Positions 42,415 to 52,740 of a stretch of DNA of 64,000 nt are shown piece by piece (position 1 is the first letter of the stretch; each line of letters begins with the position of its first letter). Origin of the DNA: an uncultured Bacteroidales bacterium. Lineage in GTDB: Bacteria; Bacteroidota; Bacteroidia; Bacteroidales; WCHB1-69. The DNA is taken from positions 1 to 64,000 of the forward strand of contig CAMVOL010000011.1 of NCBI GenBank assembly GCA_947169105.1, in the 5' to 3' direction. The translations under genes were made by a program, and so were the position numbers. The notes under the pieces were generated by a model that was not told where the DNA came from, made no database searches, and saw only the letters and a list, made by a program, of their open reading frames with translations.

Positions 42415-44343
42415 TCACTGTATCACCACATCGGCACCGCCTGAAATTTTAACGTTGCTGAGGTTGGTTCCGTTCAAGAGGTAAACCTTTCCCTTTTTCG
42501 GGACATATACGTTGGTATTGCCTCCACCCTTCTGCGAGATGAAAGCGGTATGTGCTGTCAAACCACCCGCTTTAATGTTGCCCACACCTTCATTCTCCAC
42601 AATCAGGTTGCCTGCCCTTCCTCGCACGGAAATTTCTCCGGCACCCCTATTTTTGAGAGTCAATATATTAGCATCCAACACTTTAAGCAAAATTCTCCCC
42701 ACGCTCAAATTCTGTATATCCACTTTCGATGTTTTGCCTTTTGTCATCGTTTCCGTCGCCGTTATGCTGCCTGCACTTTTGTTTTTGATAGTCAAAGTGT
42801 TATAACACAGATACTGCACATCAATAGTGCCTACGCCGTTATTTTCCAGAACCAGTTCTTTCTTTGCTACCAGACAAGTGCATTTGAAGCTGCCAGTTCC
42901 ATGGTTGGTGACGGTGAATGAATCCTCATTGATTTCGTAGGCGGTCACGTTGCCCAGACCTTGCAGTGTCACTTCGTTCAGATGTGGCGTGTATATCGTG
43001 ACGGAAATGGGAGAGTTGGTTTCGGGATAACCCCGCTTGAGTGAGACGAGAAGGTTTTTGCCCACAACTTCAAAGCTCTTAGGGTCTATCACATCCACAA
43101 CTTCCGTGAGCACATAGTCTATCACGTTGGAATCTGCCGTTATGTAGGCAACGAATTCTTTTCCCCGCGCTATGGTAACGTCAATGATGGAGGAACTGGT
43201 TAACGAGGAGAAGGGTTCCAACTTCCGTTTGTAGGCGACCTGCGCGGTCTCATACATAGTGATGTAATTGCTACGTTTGATGTTATAAAGATAGGATTGG
43301 TTTTGTGACGATGCGGCTGTGTCTTTTTGGCAGGGGCAGGGCGTTTCGGACAACGGGGGGATATCGAGGGCAGTGGTTTTTTCGGGATGGTTGGGGATGA
43401 TTTCCGTCGTTGTTTTTTCCGTCATCGGTTGTTGTAGAGACGTGGTGCACCGCGTCTCTACAATTGGTATATTTCGGCACGTGGTTGTATCACCCTCCGT
43501 TTCCAACGTATCCACCACCGCACCAATCGGATCGTACGTTTCATTGGTTGACAACGGGTTCTGTTGTTCTGTTGGGACAGCGGGTTGCAGGACGATGAGG
43601 GTGCCGGAAACGGTGGCAATCGCAATCCCGGTGGTGGCGGTGGCGATGGCGGGGACTTTCGCGGCGGAAAGGGCCATCCACGCGCTCGGTTTCGGAACAA
43701 CGCCCCAGTTGACACCTGCCAACGGGGAGGATTGGACAGGCGCGAAAGCCAGGTGCTGGAGCTTGGCACGGCAAAGGCGGTCGATGGCGTGCGCCTTGTG
43801 GGGGATAAAGGGTAAAAGTACCATAAGAAGGGATTTTTTTCGTTTGTGGATGTTGGTTAACTTTATTTGAAGCTGGGTCCGGGCCTCCGACAAATAGCGT
43901 TTGGAACTGCGCACCCCAATCTGCAAGGTCTTGGCAATCTGTGTATGCTTTTGTTTCTCAAAGATATACAGATTAAAGACGGCCCGATGCTTGTCGGGAA
44001 GCGAGCACACGGCCTCCAGAATTTCCTGTTCGGTGAAGTCCGCCGCAGGCAAAGCCTCTTCCTCGGTCTCTGTCCCGTCGTCGCAAACTTCCATATCTTC
44101 AACCGACTGGAAATGAGGTTGTTTTCGCAGATAATCCAGTGTGGTGTTGAGGTTGATGCGCATCAGCCATGCCTCGAAACGGCCGAAGTTGTGGTACTGC
44201 TCCGACTTCTCGATGGCCTTGAGGAAGGCTTCGTGCGCGAGGTCCTCTGCCACGGAGCGGTCACCCACATAGCGGTAGCAGACACCGATCATCTTGCCGA
44301 TGTTCTTCTGGTATGTTCGCGTCCAAAACTGTTGCGCCTGCAT
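42415..44343 (-). CDS. ECF sigma factor fused to membrane segment and GIN/DUF2807 domain
   Basis: A 642-residue fusion. Residues 10-78 are sigma-2 (CYRYVGDRSVAEDLAHEAFL, FEAWLMRINLNTTLDYLRK) and 105-165 sigma-4 (ILEAVCSLPDKHRAVFNLYI, KTLQIGVRSSKRYLSEARTQ). A hydrophobic segment at about 223-253 (MALSAAKVPAIATATTGIAI) can cross the inner membrane, and a low-complexity linker leads to an exported DUF2807/GIN beta-helix (about 395-640; VTLQGLGNVTAYEINEDSFT). Normally ECF sigma and anti-sigma/GIN proteins are separate. Here the sigma domain would be tethered until released by proteolysis, or the polypeptide is processed in two. The frame is continuous, with no frameshift signal noticed. It heads the exported-protein cluster. 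Confidence 0.85.
   Translation of the reverse strand: MQAQQFWTRTYQKNIGKMIGVCYRYVGDRSVAEDLAHEAFLKAIEKSEQYHNFGRFEAWLMRINLNTTLDYLRKQPHFQSVEDMEVCDDGTETEEEALPAADFTEQEILEAVCSLPDKHRAVFNLYIFEKQKHTQIAKTLQIGVRSSKRYLSEARTQLQIKLTNIHKRKKSLLMVLLPFIPHKAHAIDRLCRAKLQHLAFAPVQSSPLAGVNWGVVPKPSAWMALSAAKVPAIATATTGIAIATVSGTLIVLQPAVPTEQQNPLSTNETYDPIGAVVDTLETEGDTTTCRNIPIVETRCTTSLQQPMTEKTTTEIIPNHPEKTTALDIPPLSETPCPCQKDTAASSQNQSYLYNIKRSNYITMYETAQVAYKRKLEPFSSLTSSSIIDVTIARGKEFVAYITADSNVIDYVLTEVVDVIDPKSFEVVGKNLLVSLKRGYPETNSPISVTIYTPHLNEVTLQGLGNVTAYEINEDSFTVTNHGTGSFKCTCLVAKKELVLENNGVGTIDVQYLCYNTLTIKNKSAGSITATETMTKGKTSKVDIQNLSVGRILLKVLDANILTLKNRGAGEISVRGRAGNLIVENEGVGNIKAGGLTAHTAFISQKGGGNTNVYVPKKGKVYLLNGTNLSNVKISGGADVVIQ
43432..43463. 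repeat. Palindrome inside the sigma/GIN linker
   Basis: Arms TTGTAGAGACG (43432-43442) and CGTCTCTACAA (43453-43463) around GGTGCACC, one mismatch near the centre. Its outer sequence is the same as the 46-bp palindrome at 22,254. It encodes part of the unstructured linker (VETRCTTSLQQ) between the membrane segment and the GIN domain. Confidence 0.85.
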
Positions 44344-44697
44344 TTATTGCATTTTAATGGATGACGTGGAAACAAGAAAAAGTGCCAAATAAAAAACAAG
44401 ATGTGGATACGAGAGTATTATTTCAACAGCGAAACCATTTGTTTTATTGTGCATTTTATCCCCTCACAACAGAAATGTGAACCTCTACGGCAAAAAAATT
44501 GAGGGGATAATTTTTTCAACAATTTATCAACCGCTATATTTGGGCGGTATTTTTGCATTTTACCGCCGAAATTCTACCACTTTTGGATTAAAATCTGCCA
44601 CTTTTTAATTGTTTGTTTGTCAATAATTTGACCTCTTGACAAAGGGAGAATGGATGTTGTATCTTTGTAGAAAATTAATCAAACAAAATTTTCTGCT
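44344..44697. other. AT-rich intergenic region with hairpins
   Basis: 354 bp between divergent genes. A long-range inverted repeat, TTATCCCCTCA (44456-44466) with TGAGGGGATAA (44500-44510), is followed by TTTTTT, terminator-like on the plus strand. A second inverted repeat, GGCGGTA (44544-44550) with TACCGCC (44561-44567), brackets TATTTTTG (44548-44555), a possible -7 box under operator control. The consensus promoter of the Rpn-like gene is at 44636-44667. No gene is apparent; the sigma/GIN promoter was not identified. Confidence 0.55.
44636..44667 (+). promoter_or_regulatory. Consensus promoter of the Rpn-like gene
   Basis: -33 TTGAC (44636-44640), 19-bp spacer, -7 TATCTTTG (44660-44667), the textbook Bacteroidota layout. 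Start codon is 31 bp downstream. Confidence 0.8.
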
Positions 44698-45603
44698 ATG
44701 ACAAATCAACGCAAAAATATTTTCCAAATCCCGACAACGGATTTTTCTTTCAAGAAGATTTTTGGAACCGAGCAGAACAAACGGTTCCTCATCCGCTTTC
44801 TCAACTGCTTTGTATCAAAATATACGGGCGAAATTGTGGATGTAACTTATTTGCCGACAGAACAGTATGGCATGGTTGATACGGAGAAGAAGGCGGTTTT
44901 CGACCTCCTCTGCAAAGATGCGGAGGATAGGACATTTATCATCGAAATGCAAAAAGCGTCGCAGCCGGACTATGCCGAACGGAGCATCTTCTACCTCAGT
45001 CGCGCCATCAGTGCCAGTTTGGAAAGGGGGCAGCTGAACTACCAAATTCTTCCGAGTTATTCGGTCAACATCCTTGATTTCGACTTACAGGAATACCGGA
45101 AAAAAGACCAGTTTTTCCACGCTGTTTTTCTGAAGGACCAGAACAATGAAATTCTGACGCAGAAGGTGGGGATATTTTTCATAAAATTGTGTAATTTTGC
45201 CGCCCGACAGTCCGACCTGACGGAAGAGATGCGGAACTGGCTGAATGTGCTGAAGAACATGCCCGATATGGACGAAAGTGATTATGATAAGCAGCCTGCT
45301 TTTTTTCAAGAGTTGCTGGACGAATGTAGAATCTCAAAATTGACAGCTATGGAAAAAGACAATTATCAGAAAAGTGTTTTGGAATATGAGGACGTGAAGC
45401 GTGCAGTGGAGTACGCCCGGGAGACGGCTGCTAAAGTGTTTTTCGAGAAGGGAATGGAGAAAGGAAGGGAAGAAGGCAGAGAAGAAGGCAGAGAAGAAGG
45501 TATACTCCAAATTGCTAAAAATCTATTAAAATTAGGTATTCCTGTCACTGACATTGTAAAAGCTACTGGTTTGAGTGAGGAAAAAATTCGTGAATGTGAG
45601 TAA
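44698..45603 (+). CDS. Rpn/PD-(D/E)XK nuclease family protein
   Basis: 301 residues of the recombination-promoting nuclease (Rpn, PDDEXK_2) family, often labelled 'putative transposase'. It begins with TDFSFKKIFGTEQNKRFLIR; the catalytic site is D69 in VFDLLC, then E83-x-Q85-K86 in IIEMQKAS. Near the C-terminus a charged repeat (GREEGREEGREEG) comes from 12-bp DNA repeats and forms a coiled linker. A helical tail with LGIPVTDIVKATGLSEEKI closes it. Rpn proteins cleave DNA and stimulate recA-independent recombination; they frequently vary in copy. No inverted terminal repeats were seen, so it is not a transposon by itself. Confidence 0.88.
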   Translation: MTNQRKNIFQIPTTDFSFKKIFGTEQNKRFLIRFLNCFVSKYTGEIVDVTYLPTEQYGMVDTEKKAVFDLLCKDAEDRTFIIEMQKASQPDYAERSIFYLSRAISASLERGQLNYQILPSYSVNILDFDLQEYRKKDQFFHAVFLKDQNNEILTQKVGIFFIKLCNFAARQSDLTEEMRNWLNVLKNMPDMDESDYDKQPAFFQELLDECRISKLTAMEKDNYQKSVLEYEDVKRAVEYARETAAKVFFEKGMEKGREEGREEGREEGILQIAKNLLKLGIPVTDIVKATGLSEEKIRECE

Positions 45604-45707
45604 AATTTCCATCTTGATCTTTCCCTCGAACCTTCCTTACCTCTTTCGCTATCTCTTTCATTAAGAGGTTGTTCTTCTTCACCGATTTATCGAGCTTTTC
45701 TGCTTTT

Positions 45708-46742
45708 TCAAGTAAGTTCCGCTTTCTTCACCAACTGCCCGCAGGCGGCGTCGATGTCCTGGCCGCGACTGCGCCGCACGTTCACCACCATGTTCTTGGA
45801 TTCGAGAAAGTCGATGAACGCCCGCACGTTCGCCTCCGGGCTTTTCTGGTATTCCGTGCCCGTGGCATTGTACTCTATCAGGTTGATTTTCACTGGGAAA
45901 TTCCGGCAGAAACGGTGCAGCTTCTTGGCATCCGCCACGCTGTCGTTCCAGTTCTTGAGCAACAGGTACTCAATGGTGATACGTTTGCCCGTCTTCTCGT
46001 ACAGGTACGAAAGCGCCTCCTGAAGCATCTCAAACGTCTGGTGCTCGGTGACGGGCATCCGCTCCCGCCGCTTCAGCTCGTCGGCGCAGTGGAGCGAAAG
46101 GGCCACTTCGGGTTTGAAATCGTCATCTGCCAACTGCTTGATAACCTTTGCTATACCCACGGTGGAAAGGGTGATGCGGCTCGGTGACAATCCTTGCACT
46201 TTGGGCGAAGTGAGGATCTCGACGGACCTCATCACGTTGTCGTAATTGAGCAGCGGCTCGCCCATCCCCATATAGACGATGTTGGAGATGCTGAGCCCGT
46301 ATAGTGCCTGCGCCTCGCGGTTCATCAGGATGTACTGGTCGAAAATTTCGGAGTAGTGGAGATTGCGGATGAAGCCCATCGTGCCGGTGGCGCAGAACTT
46401 GCACCCCATCGCACAACCCACCTGCGTGGAGATGCACGCCGTCACCCGCGTCTCGGTCGGGATGAGCACCCCCTCGATTTCGCGGCCGTCGTGCAGGCGG
46501 AAGATGAACTTGGCCGTGCCGTCGCTGCTCTGCACGCGCCGCCCGATGACGGTGTTCAGGAAGCTGAAGTTCTCCGACAGCTTCTGCCGGAGCGAGACCG
46601 GCAGGTTCGTCATCTCGTCGAAGCTGCCGGCGCCTTTCTTCCAAAGCCACTCCTCAATCTGGCCGGCACGGAACTTCTTCTCGCCGTTTTCTTCCAGAAA
46701 AAGAAGCAGTTCTTGGGTGGAAATATGTCGGATATCCTCCAT
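45708..46742 (-). CDS. rlmN: Dual-specificity 23S rRNA/tRNA m2A methyltransferase
   Basis: 344 residues, a radical SAM enzyme that methylates A2503 of 23S rRNA and A37 of some tRNAs. The Fe-S motif is C110-x3-C114-x2-C117 (QVGCAMGCKFCATGTMGF). The second catalytic cysteine near the C-terminus is in DIDAACGQLVKK. Length and order of motifs are normal. It starts 6 bp after ettA's stop, so the two translation-related genes form an operon. The 104 bp between it and the convergent Rpn-like gene hold nothing obvious. Confidence 0.96.
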   Translation of the reverse strand: MEDIRHISTQELLLFLEENGEKKFRAGQIEEWLWKKGAGSFDEMTNLPVSLRQKLSENFSFLNTVIGRRVQSSDGTAKFIFRLHDGREIEGVLIPTETRVTACISTQVGCAMGCKFCATGTMGFIRNLHYSEIFDQYILMNREAQALYGLSISNIVYMGMGEPLLNYDNVMRSVEILTSPKVQGLSPSRITLSTVGIAKVIKQLADDDFKPEVALSLHCADELKRRERMPVTEHQTFEMLQEALSYLYEKTGKRITIEYLLLKNWNDSVADAKKLHRFCRNFPVKINLIEYNATGTEYQKSPEANVRAFIDFLESKNMVVNVRRSRGQDIDAACGQLVKKAELT

Positions 46743-46748
46743 TTTCGG

Positions 46749-48425
<1,677 letters not shown>

Positions 48426-48490
48426 ATCAGATTGGTTTTCAATAGGATAAATAAAATTCAGCCAGTTTTTACAAATTGGCAACGGAACGG

Positions 48491-48498
48491 CAAAAGTA
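48491..48498 (-). promoter_or_regulatory. -7 box for ettA-rlmN
   Basis: Minus-strand TACTTTTG followed by CCGTTCC. Predicted start about 48,484 and a leader near 60 nt, supporting the internal ettA start. Confidence 0.6.
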
Positions 48499-48542
48499 AG
48501 AAATTTTCGTTTTGGCAGGATGATGACTTCAAAATGAAAGGA

Positions 48543-48746
48543 TTAGCCACTTTCCCCGTCATCTTTGTCACCGCTCTGCATAAACATCTCCTCATTTTCC
48601 CGCACCGTTTCGCTGATGGCTTCGCCGTATCCGGTTAGTGCGGCGAAGGGAGCGAACTGTGCCGCACGGCTGGCCATCGGCATCTGCGGATGGTTTTTAG
48701 ATACAGGATGCGGCAGGTTGATGATATCTTCGTAATGGTCGTTCAT
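48543..48746 (-). CDS. Small protein paired with Y-family polymerase (67 aa)
   Basis: 67 residues: DIINLPHPVSKNHPQMPMAS, then RAAQFAPFAALTGYGEAISE, a pattern I know from short proteins next to UmuC/DinB-like genes, mainly in Firmicutes (YolD-like group). It overlaps the polymerase stop by 4 bp (ATGA), so the two are translationally coupled. A role as a polymerase accessory is plausible but unproven. The Firmicute-like character hints that the pair was acquired laterally. Confidence 0.75.
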   Translation of the reverse strand: MNDHYEDIINLPHPVSKNHPQMPMASRAAQFAPFAALTGYGEAISETVRENEEMFMQSGDKDDGESG

Positions 48747-50251
48747 GCCTTGTGTCCTCCTATCTGCTGGTTGCGTTCCTTGGCCGTCGCGCCCTCCTCG
48801 AAATTCAGTCCCTTCAGGATGGCGTTCTTGCCATATTTTTTCTTGATTTTCAATAAAGCTTCCTGCACCTTGCGCTCTTTTTGGTTGTTTTCGAGTTCCG
48901 CTTGCTGCTTCTTGGCCTCCTCCTCGTAATCCGTGAAAAGGTCGAGCTGTTCTGCTGCCTTGGGCTGCGAAAGAGCCTGCTGCTCGCTGATGACCCGGTT
49001 AACAGTGAGGTAGATGCGCCGCACCAACAGGTCGGGATTGACTATCTGGTCGAACAGCTCAGTGATGGCATCAATCATCTGTTTGGAGGATGAGGTTGGG
49101 GCTTTCAGGTTCTTGGTGCCATGTGCGTGCTTCGGGACGGGACGGCCGTAATAGTCGGTGGTGATTTCGCCGTGGTATTTGGAGCTGTACTTCGGGTTGG
49201 TCAGGTTTTCCGCATCATACACGATGGTCAGCACCAGCTGGTCGGCCACGAGGTGATGTGCCACCATCTTCAGGGCCATCTCGTCGGCCATCTCGCGGGC
49301 CACCACCCGTGCCTTTTTGAACTCGTAGCCAGTGGATAGCACCTGCCCGTTGTTCAGACAGTTGGTTTCGGGTTTGTAGGCCTTTACCGCCGCCATTGTG
49401 CAGGGCTCCCACCCCCAGGCATGGTCGATGAGGAGTTCGGCATTCACCCCGAAAAGTTTGTATAGAAGTTCTTCGTTTTCCAAGGAGCAGCGGGCGATTT
49501 TTCCCATCGTGTCGATGCCGTAGGGTTCCAGGCGTCGCGCAATGCCGCGTCCTACGCGCCAGAAACTCGTCAGCGGCTTGTGGTCCCACAGCTGCTGGCG
49601 GTAACTCATCTCGTCGAGTTCGGCGATGCGCACGCCGTCTTGGTCGGCGGGGATATGCTTGGCCACGATGTCCATTGCAATCTTGCAGAGGTACATGTTG
49701 GTGCCGATGCCGGCGGTGGCGGTGATGCCCGTCTCCTTCAGCACGTCGCGCACCATCTTCAAGGCCAGCTCGTGCGCCGAAATCTTGTAGGTAGGCAGGT
49801 AGTTCGTCGCATCGATGAACACTTCGTCGATGGAGTAGGGGTAGATGTCCTCCGGCGCGATATATTTTAGATAGACCTGATAGACCCGGGTGCTGTATTC
49901 GATGTAGTGGGCCATGCGCGGCGGCGCCACGAGATAATCCACCTCCCAGTCGGGATGAGCCTTTAGCTCCTTGTCCAAGTGCGATTTACCGTTAAAGCGG
50001 CCGTAGGGGAGGGTGCGGCGGCGGGCGTTGTTCACCTCCCGCACCTTCTGCACCACCTCGAAAAGACGCGGCCGCCCGCCGATGCCATACGCCTTTAGCG
50101 ACGGCGACACGGCCAGACAGATGGTCTTGTCTGTGCGGCTTTTGTCGGCCACCACCAAGTTGGTTGCCAATGGGTCAAGTCCCCGCTCCACGCACTCCAC
50201 CGAGGCGTAGAACGACTTGAGGTCAATGGCGATATAGGTGTGGTGGGACAT
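48743..50251 (-). CDS. Y-family DNA polymerase (UmuC/DinB-like)
   Basis: 502 residues. The palm has D10 in AIDLKSFYASVE and D142-E143 in YSIDEVFIDATN, the metal-binding set of translesion polymerases. A helix-hairpin-like region (FWRVGRGIARRLEPYGIDTM) and a little-finger domain follow, then a charged coiled tail (about 430-490) absent from short DinB. The long tail and downstream small gene match the UmuC/YolD-type cassette rather than housekeeping DinB. Function: damage-tolerant synthesis. No LexA-like operator was recognised upstream. Confidence 0.9.
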   Translation of the reverse strand: MSHHTYIAIDLKSFYASVECVERGLDPLATNLVVADKSRTDKTICLAVSPSLKAYGIGGRPRLFEVVQKVREVNNARRRTLPYGRFNGKSHLDKELKAHPDWEVDYLVAPPRMAHYIEYSTRVYQVYLKYIAPEDIYPYSIDEVFIDATNYLPTYKISAHELALKMVRDVLKETGITATAGIGTNMYLCKIAMDIVAKHIPADQDGVRIAELDEMSYRQQLWDHKPLTSFWRVGRGIARRLEPYGIDTMGKIARCSLENEELLYKLFGVNAELLIDHAWGWEPCTMAAVKAYKPETNCLNNGQVLSTGYEFKKARVVAREMADEMALKMVAHHLVADQLVLTIVYDAENLTNPKYSSKYHGEITTDYYGRPVPKHAHGTKNLKAPTSSSKQMIDAITELFDQIVNPDLLVRRIYLTVNRVISEQQALSQPKAAEQLDLFTDYEEEAKKQQAELENNQKERKVQEALLKIKKKYGKNAILKGLNFEEGATAKERNQQIGGHKA

Positions 50252-50306
50252 GTTTACGGCGTTATTTGGATAATCTGTTAAAAGTTTAGGGTTAAGGAAC
50301 TAAGAA

Positions 50307-50362
50307 GTAGGGACGCACGGCGTGCGTCCGATTTTATGGTTATGCGCACGGCGTGCGTCCGA
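50307..50362. repeat. GTAGGG palindromic repeats, downstream pair
   Basis: GTAG followed by GGACGCACG-G-CGTGCGTCC (50311-50329), then CGATTTTATGGTTAT and a second truncated copy GCGCACGGCGTGCGTCC (50344-50360). The 3' part overlaps the end of the metalloprotease-like gene region. The spacing unit of about 35 bp matches the repeats at 52,641. Confidence 0.85.
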
Positions 50363-50371
50363 TATTTGCGG

Positions 50372-52624
50372 TTATATATTCACAATTTTGCCGCCGGAGC
50401 GGACGGTGATGCGCATTTTTTCTTGCAATTTTGCCACGTCGCGGACATAGAGGGTGGAGCTCTTTTTCACGATGATTTCCGAAGAGGCCGTACCTTGAAA
50501 ATCTGCGCCGGGGTCAATATAGAAGGAGGAACCGCCTTGCAGCACAATCTTTGCTTTTTCACCGAGGCGATAGACGGCGCCGCTGTCCATTACGAAGCGG
50601 CTTTTTTCAGTGATTTGGAGCGAGGTCCGCGGCTGTTGGATAAAGATGCTGCCATCCTCACAAACAAGCATAGTGGGGTCAGCAAAGTAGCCGCTTTCCG
50701 GATTCCGGTGGCTTTGGGCGGGCGTACGGTTTTGTGCAAGGGTGATGCTGTGCCCTTGCGTAAGATTCACCTGCTCATTGCCTTTTAGCACAATCTGTCC
50801 CGTCCAGCGGGCTTCATCGGTGATGTCGTAGTCGTCCCAGCGTATGTCAACCTGCCACAATCTCCCGTTGTTTAAAGGTGTCATCTCAATACTCAGTCCC
50901 GTAAGGTAAGTGGTCTTATTGTTCTTGTCGCTGTTTTGCTGAAAGCTGAGTTTTGTTTTCCCCGTACTATTTGTGTAACAGGTTTTTGTGTTGCACGTGC
51001 TGGGATTGGTACCCATATTGATTTTGCGGTGTGAGGAGAAAGCGTCTTGATTATCACCAATATAGGAGATGCTATGGGTCACCATCGCCCCGCTTTTTAT
51101 CATGTTGTGCGGGGTGACTTCCCTTATGGTTGCCTCTTTTCGTACCAATTTCCCATTATCAAAAACATTGTCTATCGTATTGGACAAATCGGTGTCCTGC
51201 TCTTTTGGTACGATGAAAAGCTCCTGGTCTTGGTACCCGCAAAAGGCATTGCTGTATTTGGGCGTATAGTAGTAACCGACAGCCCCCCATTGGGTGCAGA
51301 CAAAGTCCGTATCTTTTGGTAGCGGAGACTGGACGTAATCCCAGTATCCCTCATTGCTGATGACACGCAGATTGTCGCGGTTTACCCTGTCCCACACTTG
51401 ACTCGCAGTTCCTTCCAGTATATCCCGGCCAATCTGGTAATATGCATAAATGCCGGAACTTCCTTTTTGCAGGCATTCCTTTTCGTTGGAATGCTGTATA
51501 AAATCCAATTTGTTATTGTGTCCTACGTCGTGAAATTCCAGCCAGATGTATTGGTTTGGCGTGATGGATCTATCCTTGTAAGGCAGACGTATGCGGATGG
51601 CATCACCGTAAGTGACGAAATCGCGCAGGACAAAGGTCTGACTTCCGTCATCTTTTGATATATCAGCATTGAGGAAATCGGTATTTTCTCTATTGCGGGC
51701 GCAGATGTAGTAGGGGGAGGAGGGGTGTTTCCAGTGCATCCGCCACCGTTCGTAGCCGTTGCAACACACCAGCCCAGTATTGGCCGCACCCATCAGTCCA
51801 TAGCCGCCTTGAAGATTCATGAAGCACATCGTGCAGGCGCCGGCCCGGTTGTTGCCACCGGAAGTATGGAAATCGTTGCTGCCAAAAAGGGAATGTGCAA
51901 TTTCGTGTGTGGCAACGCCAGCAGGATTAATTCCAAAGTTAGAACTTCCTACGCACTGCGCGGCACCCCTTCCGCTGAATCCTACCTTCTCATTATCTAT
52001 CAGAATGTATTTGCTGTAAAAATTACCATATCCGCTCCCCACATTTACCCCGCCCAATGCATGGGAAGTGTTTCTAACATATAAAAGACTGTAATATAAA
52101 TCTTTACCATTATATGTGTAATCACTGCGGCGGTTATGGCCGTAGAGGGTTGAAAGTCCGCCCGTTTCTTCAATCATCTCCAAACAAAGGGTGAGGATTT
52201 TATCCAGTGAGAAAACATTGCCTTGTCCGAATCTGCTGTACATCCGGCTTTCGAGGAGGTTTACCACCACAAAGTCTCCAATAATCTGCATTTCATCAAA
52301 GGATGACTCTCCAAACACGCGGGTAATGCTGCCGTGGGTATGTCCGGGAACATATACCGTATCCATATAGTCCAGCAAATAAGAAGGTTCTGTGCCTGGT
52401 ACATTTACACCTGCCTTTGCTGGATCCGTGATTTTGTGCCAGTATGGGGAGTTCCATACGGGATCCTTTGAGGGGTTCACATCGAAGATGATGTTGGCGA
52501 AAATGTTCAGTGTCCGCATTTTGGTCGTCGGAGACAATCCACAACCGTCCCAGCTGTGCCGGACGGGCTGTCCGGCCGCAAACAAAGGCAGCAAGAGAAT
52601 GATTAAGAGAAAGTATCTTCTCAT
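50372..52624 (-). CDS. Exported metalloprotease-like protein
   Basis: 750 residues with signal peptide (MRRYFLLIILLLPLFAAGQ). A zinc-protease-like motif HEIAHSLFGSNDFH is at 240-253, with GGNNRAGACTMCFMNLQGGY and the Met-containing YGLMGAA following, as in metzincin/M6-type proteases. The spacing (HExxH then G at +4 and H at +9 from the second H) differs from the strict metzincin consensus, so zinc binding is likely but catalysis unproven. The C-terminal 150 residues have strand repeats (SGAVYRLGEKAKIVLQGGSS), a beta-helix-like anchor. No T9SS domain seen. Palindromic repeats lie on both sides of the gene. Confidence 0.82.
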   Translation of the reverse strand: MRRYFLLIILLLPLFAAGQPVRHSWDGCGLSPTTKMRTLNIFANIIFDVNPSKDPVWNSPYWHKITDPAKAGVNVPGTEPSYLLDYMDTVYVPGHTHGSITRVFGESSFDEMQIIGDFVVVNLLESRMYSRFGQGNVFSLDKILTLCLEMIEETGGLSTLYGHNRRSDYTYNGKDLYYSLLYVRNTSHALGGVNVGSGYGNFYSKYILIDNEKVGFSGRGAAQCVGSSNFGINPAGVATHEIAHSLFGSNDFHTSGGNNRAGACTMCFMNLQGGYGLMGAANTGLVCCNGYERWRMHWKHPSSPYYICARNRENTDFLNADISKDDGSQTFVLRDFVTYGDAIRIRLPYKDRSITPNQYIWLEFHDVGHNNKLDFIQHSNEKECLQKGSSGIYAYYQIGRDILEGTASQVWDRVNRDNLRVISNEGYWDYVQSPLPKDTDFVCTQWGAVGYYYTPKYSNAFCGYQDQELFIVPKEQDTDLSNTIDNVFDNGKLVRKEATIREVTPHNMIKSGAMVTHSISYIGDNQDAFSSHRKINMGTNPSTCNTKTCYTNSTGKTKLSFQQNSDKNNKTTYLTGLSIEMTPLNNGRLWQVDIRWDDYDITDEARWTGQIVLKGNEQVNLTQGHSITLAQNRTPAQSHRNPESGYFADPTMLVCEDGSIFIQQPRTSLQITEKSRFVMDSGAVYRLGEKAKIVLQGGSSFYIDPGADFQGTASSEIIVKKSSTLYVRDVAKLQEKMRITVRSGGKIVNI

Positions 52625-52640
52625 GTTACAGGTTCATCAT

Positions 52641-52710
52641 GTAGGGACGCACTGTGTGCGTCCGATTTTGCGGTTATGTAGGGACGCACGGCGCACTGCG
52701 TGCGTCCGAT
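52641..52710. repeat. GTAGGG palindromic repeats, upstream pair
   Basis: GTAGGGACGCAC-TGT-GTGCGTCC (52641-52662), then CGATTTTGCGGTTAT, then a longer copy GTAGGGACGCACGGC and GCACTGCGTGCGTCC (52678-52707). The unit and linker match those at 50,307, so the metalloprotease-like gene is bracketed by direct copies of one element. Confidence 0.85.
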
Positions 52711-52740
52711 TGGTTGGGTGATAGAAAAAGGGCGTTTTTT

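Noticed and set aside
44698..45603. Complete insertion sequence around the Rpn-like gene
   Set aside because: The family name suggests a transposase, but no terminal inverted repeats or target-site duplication were visible, and the gene has its own consensus promoter.
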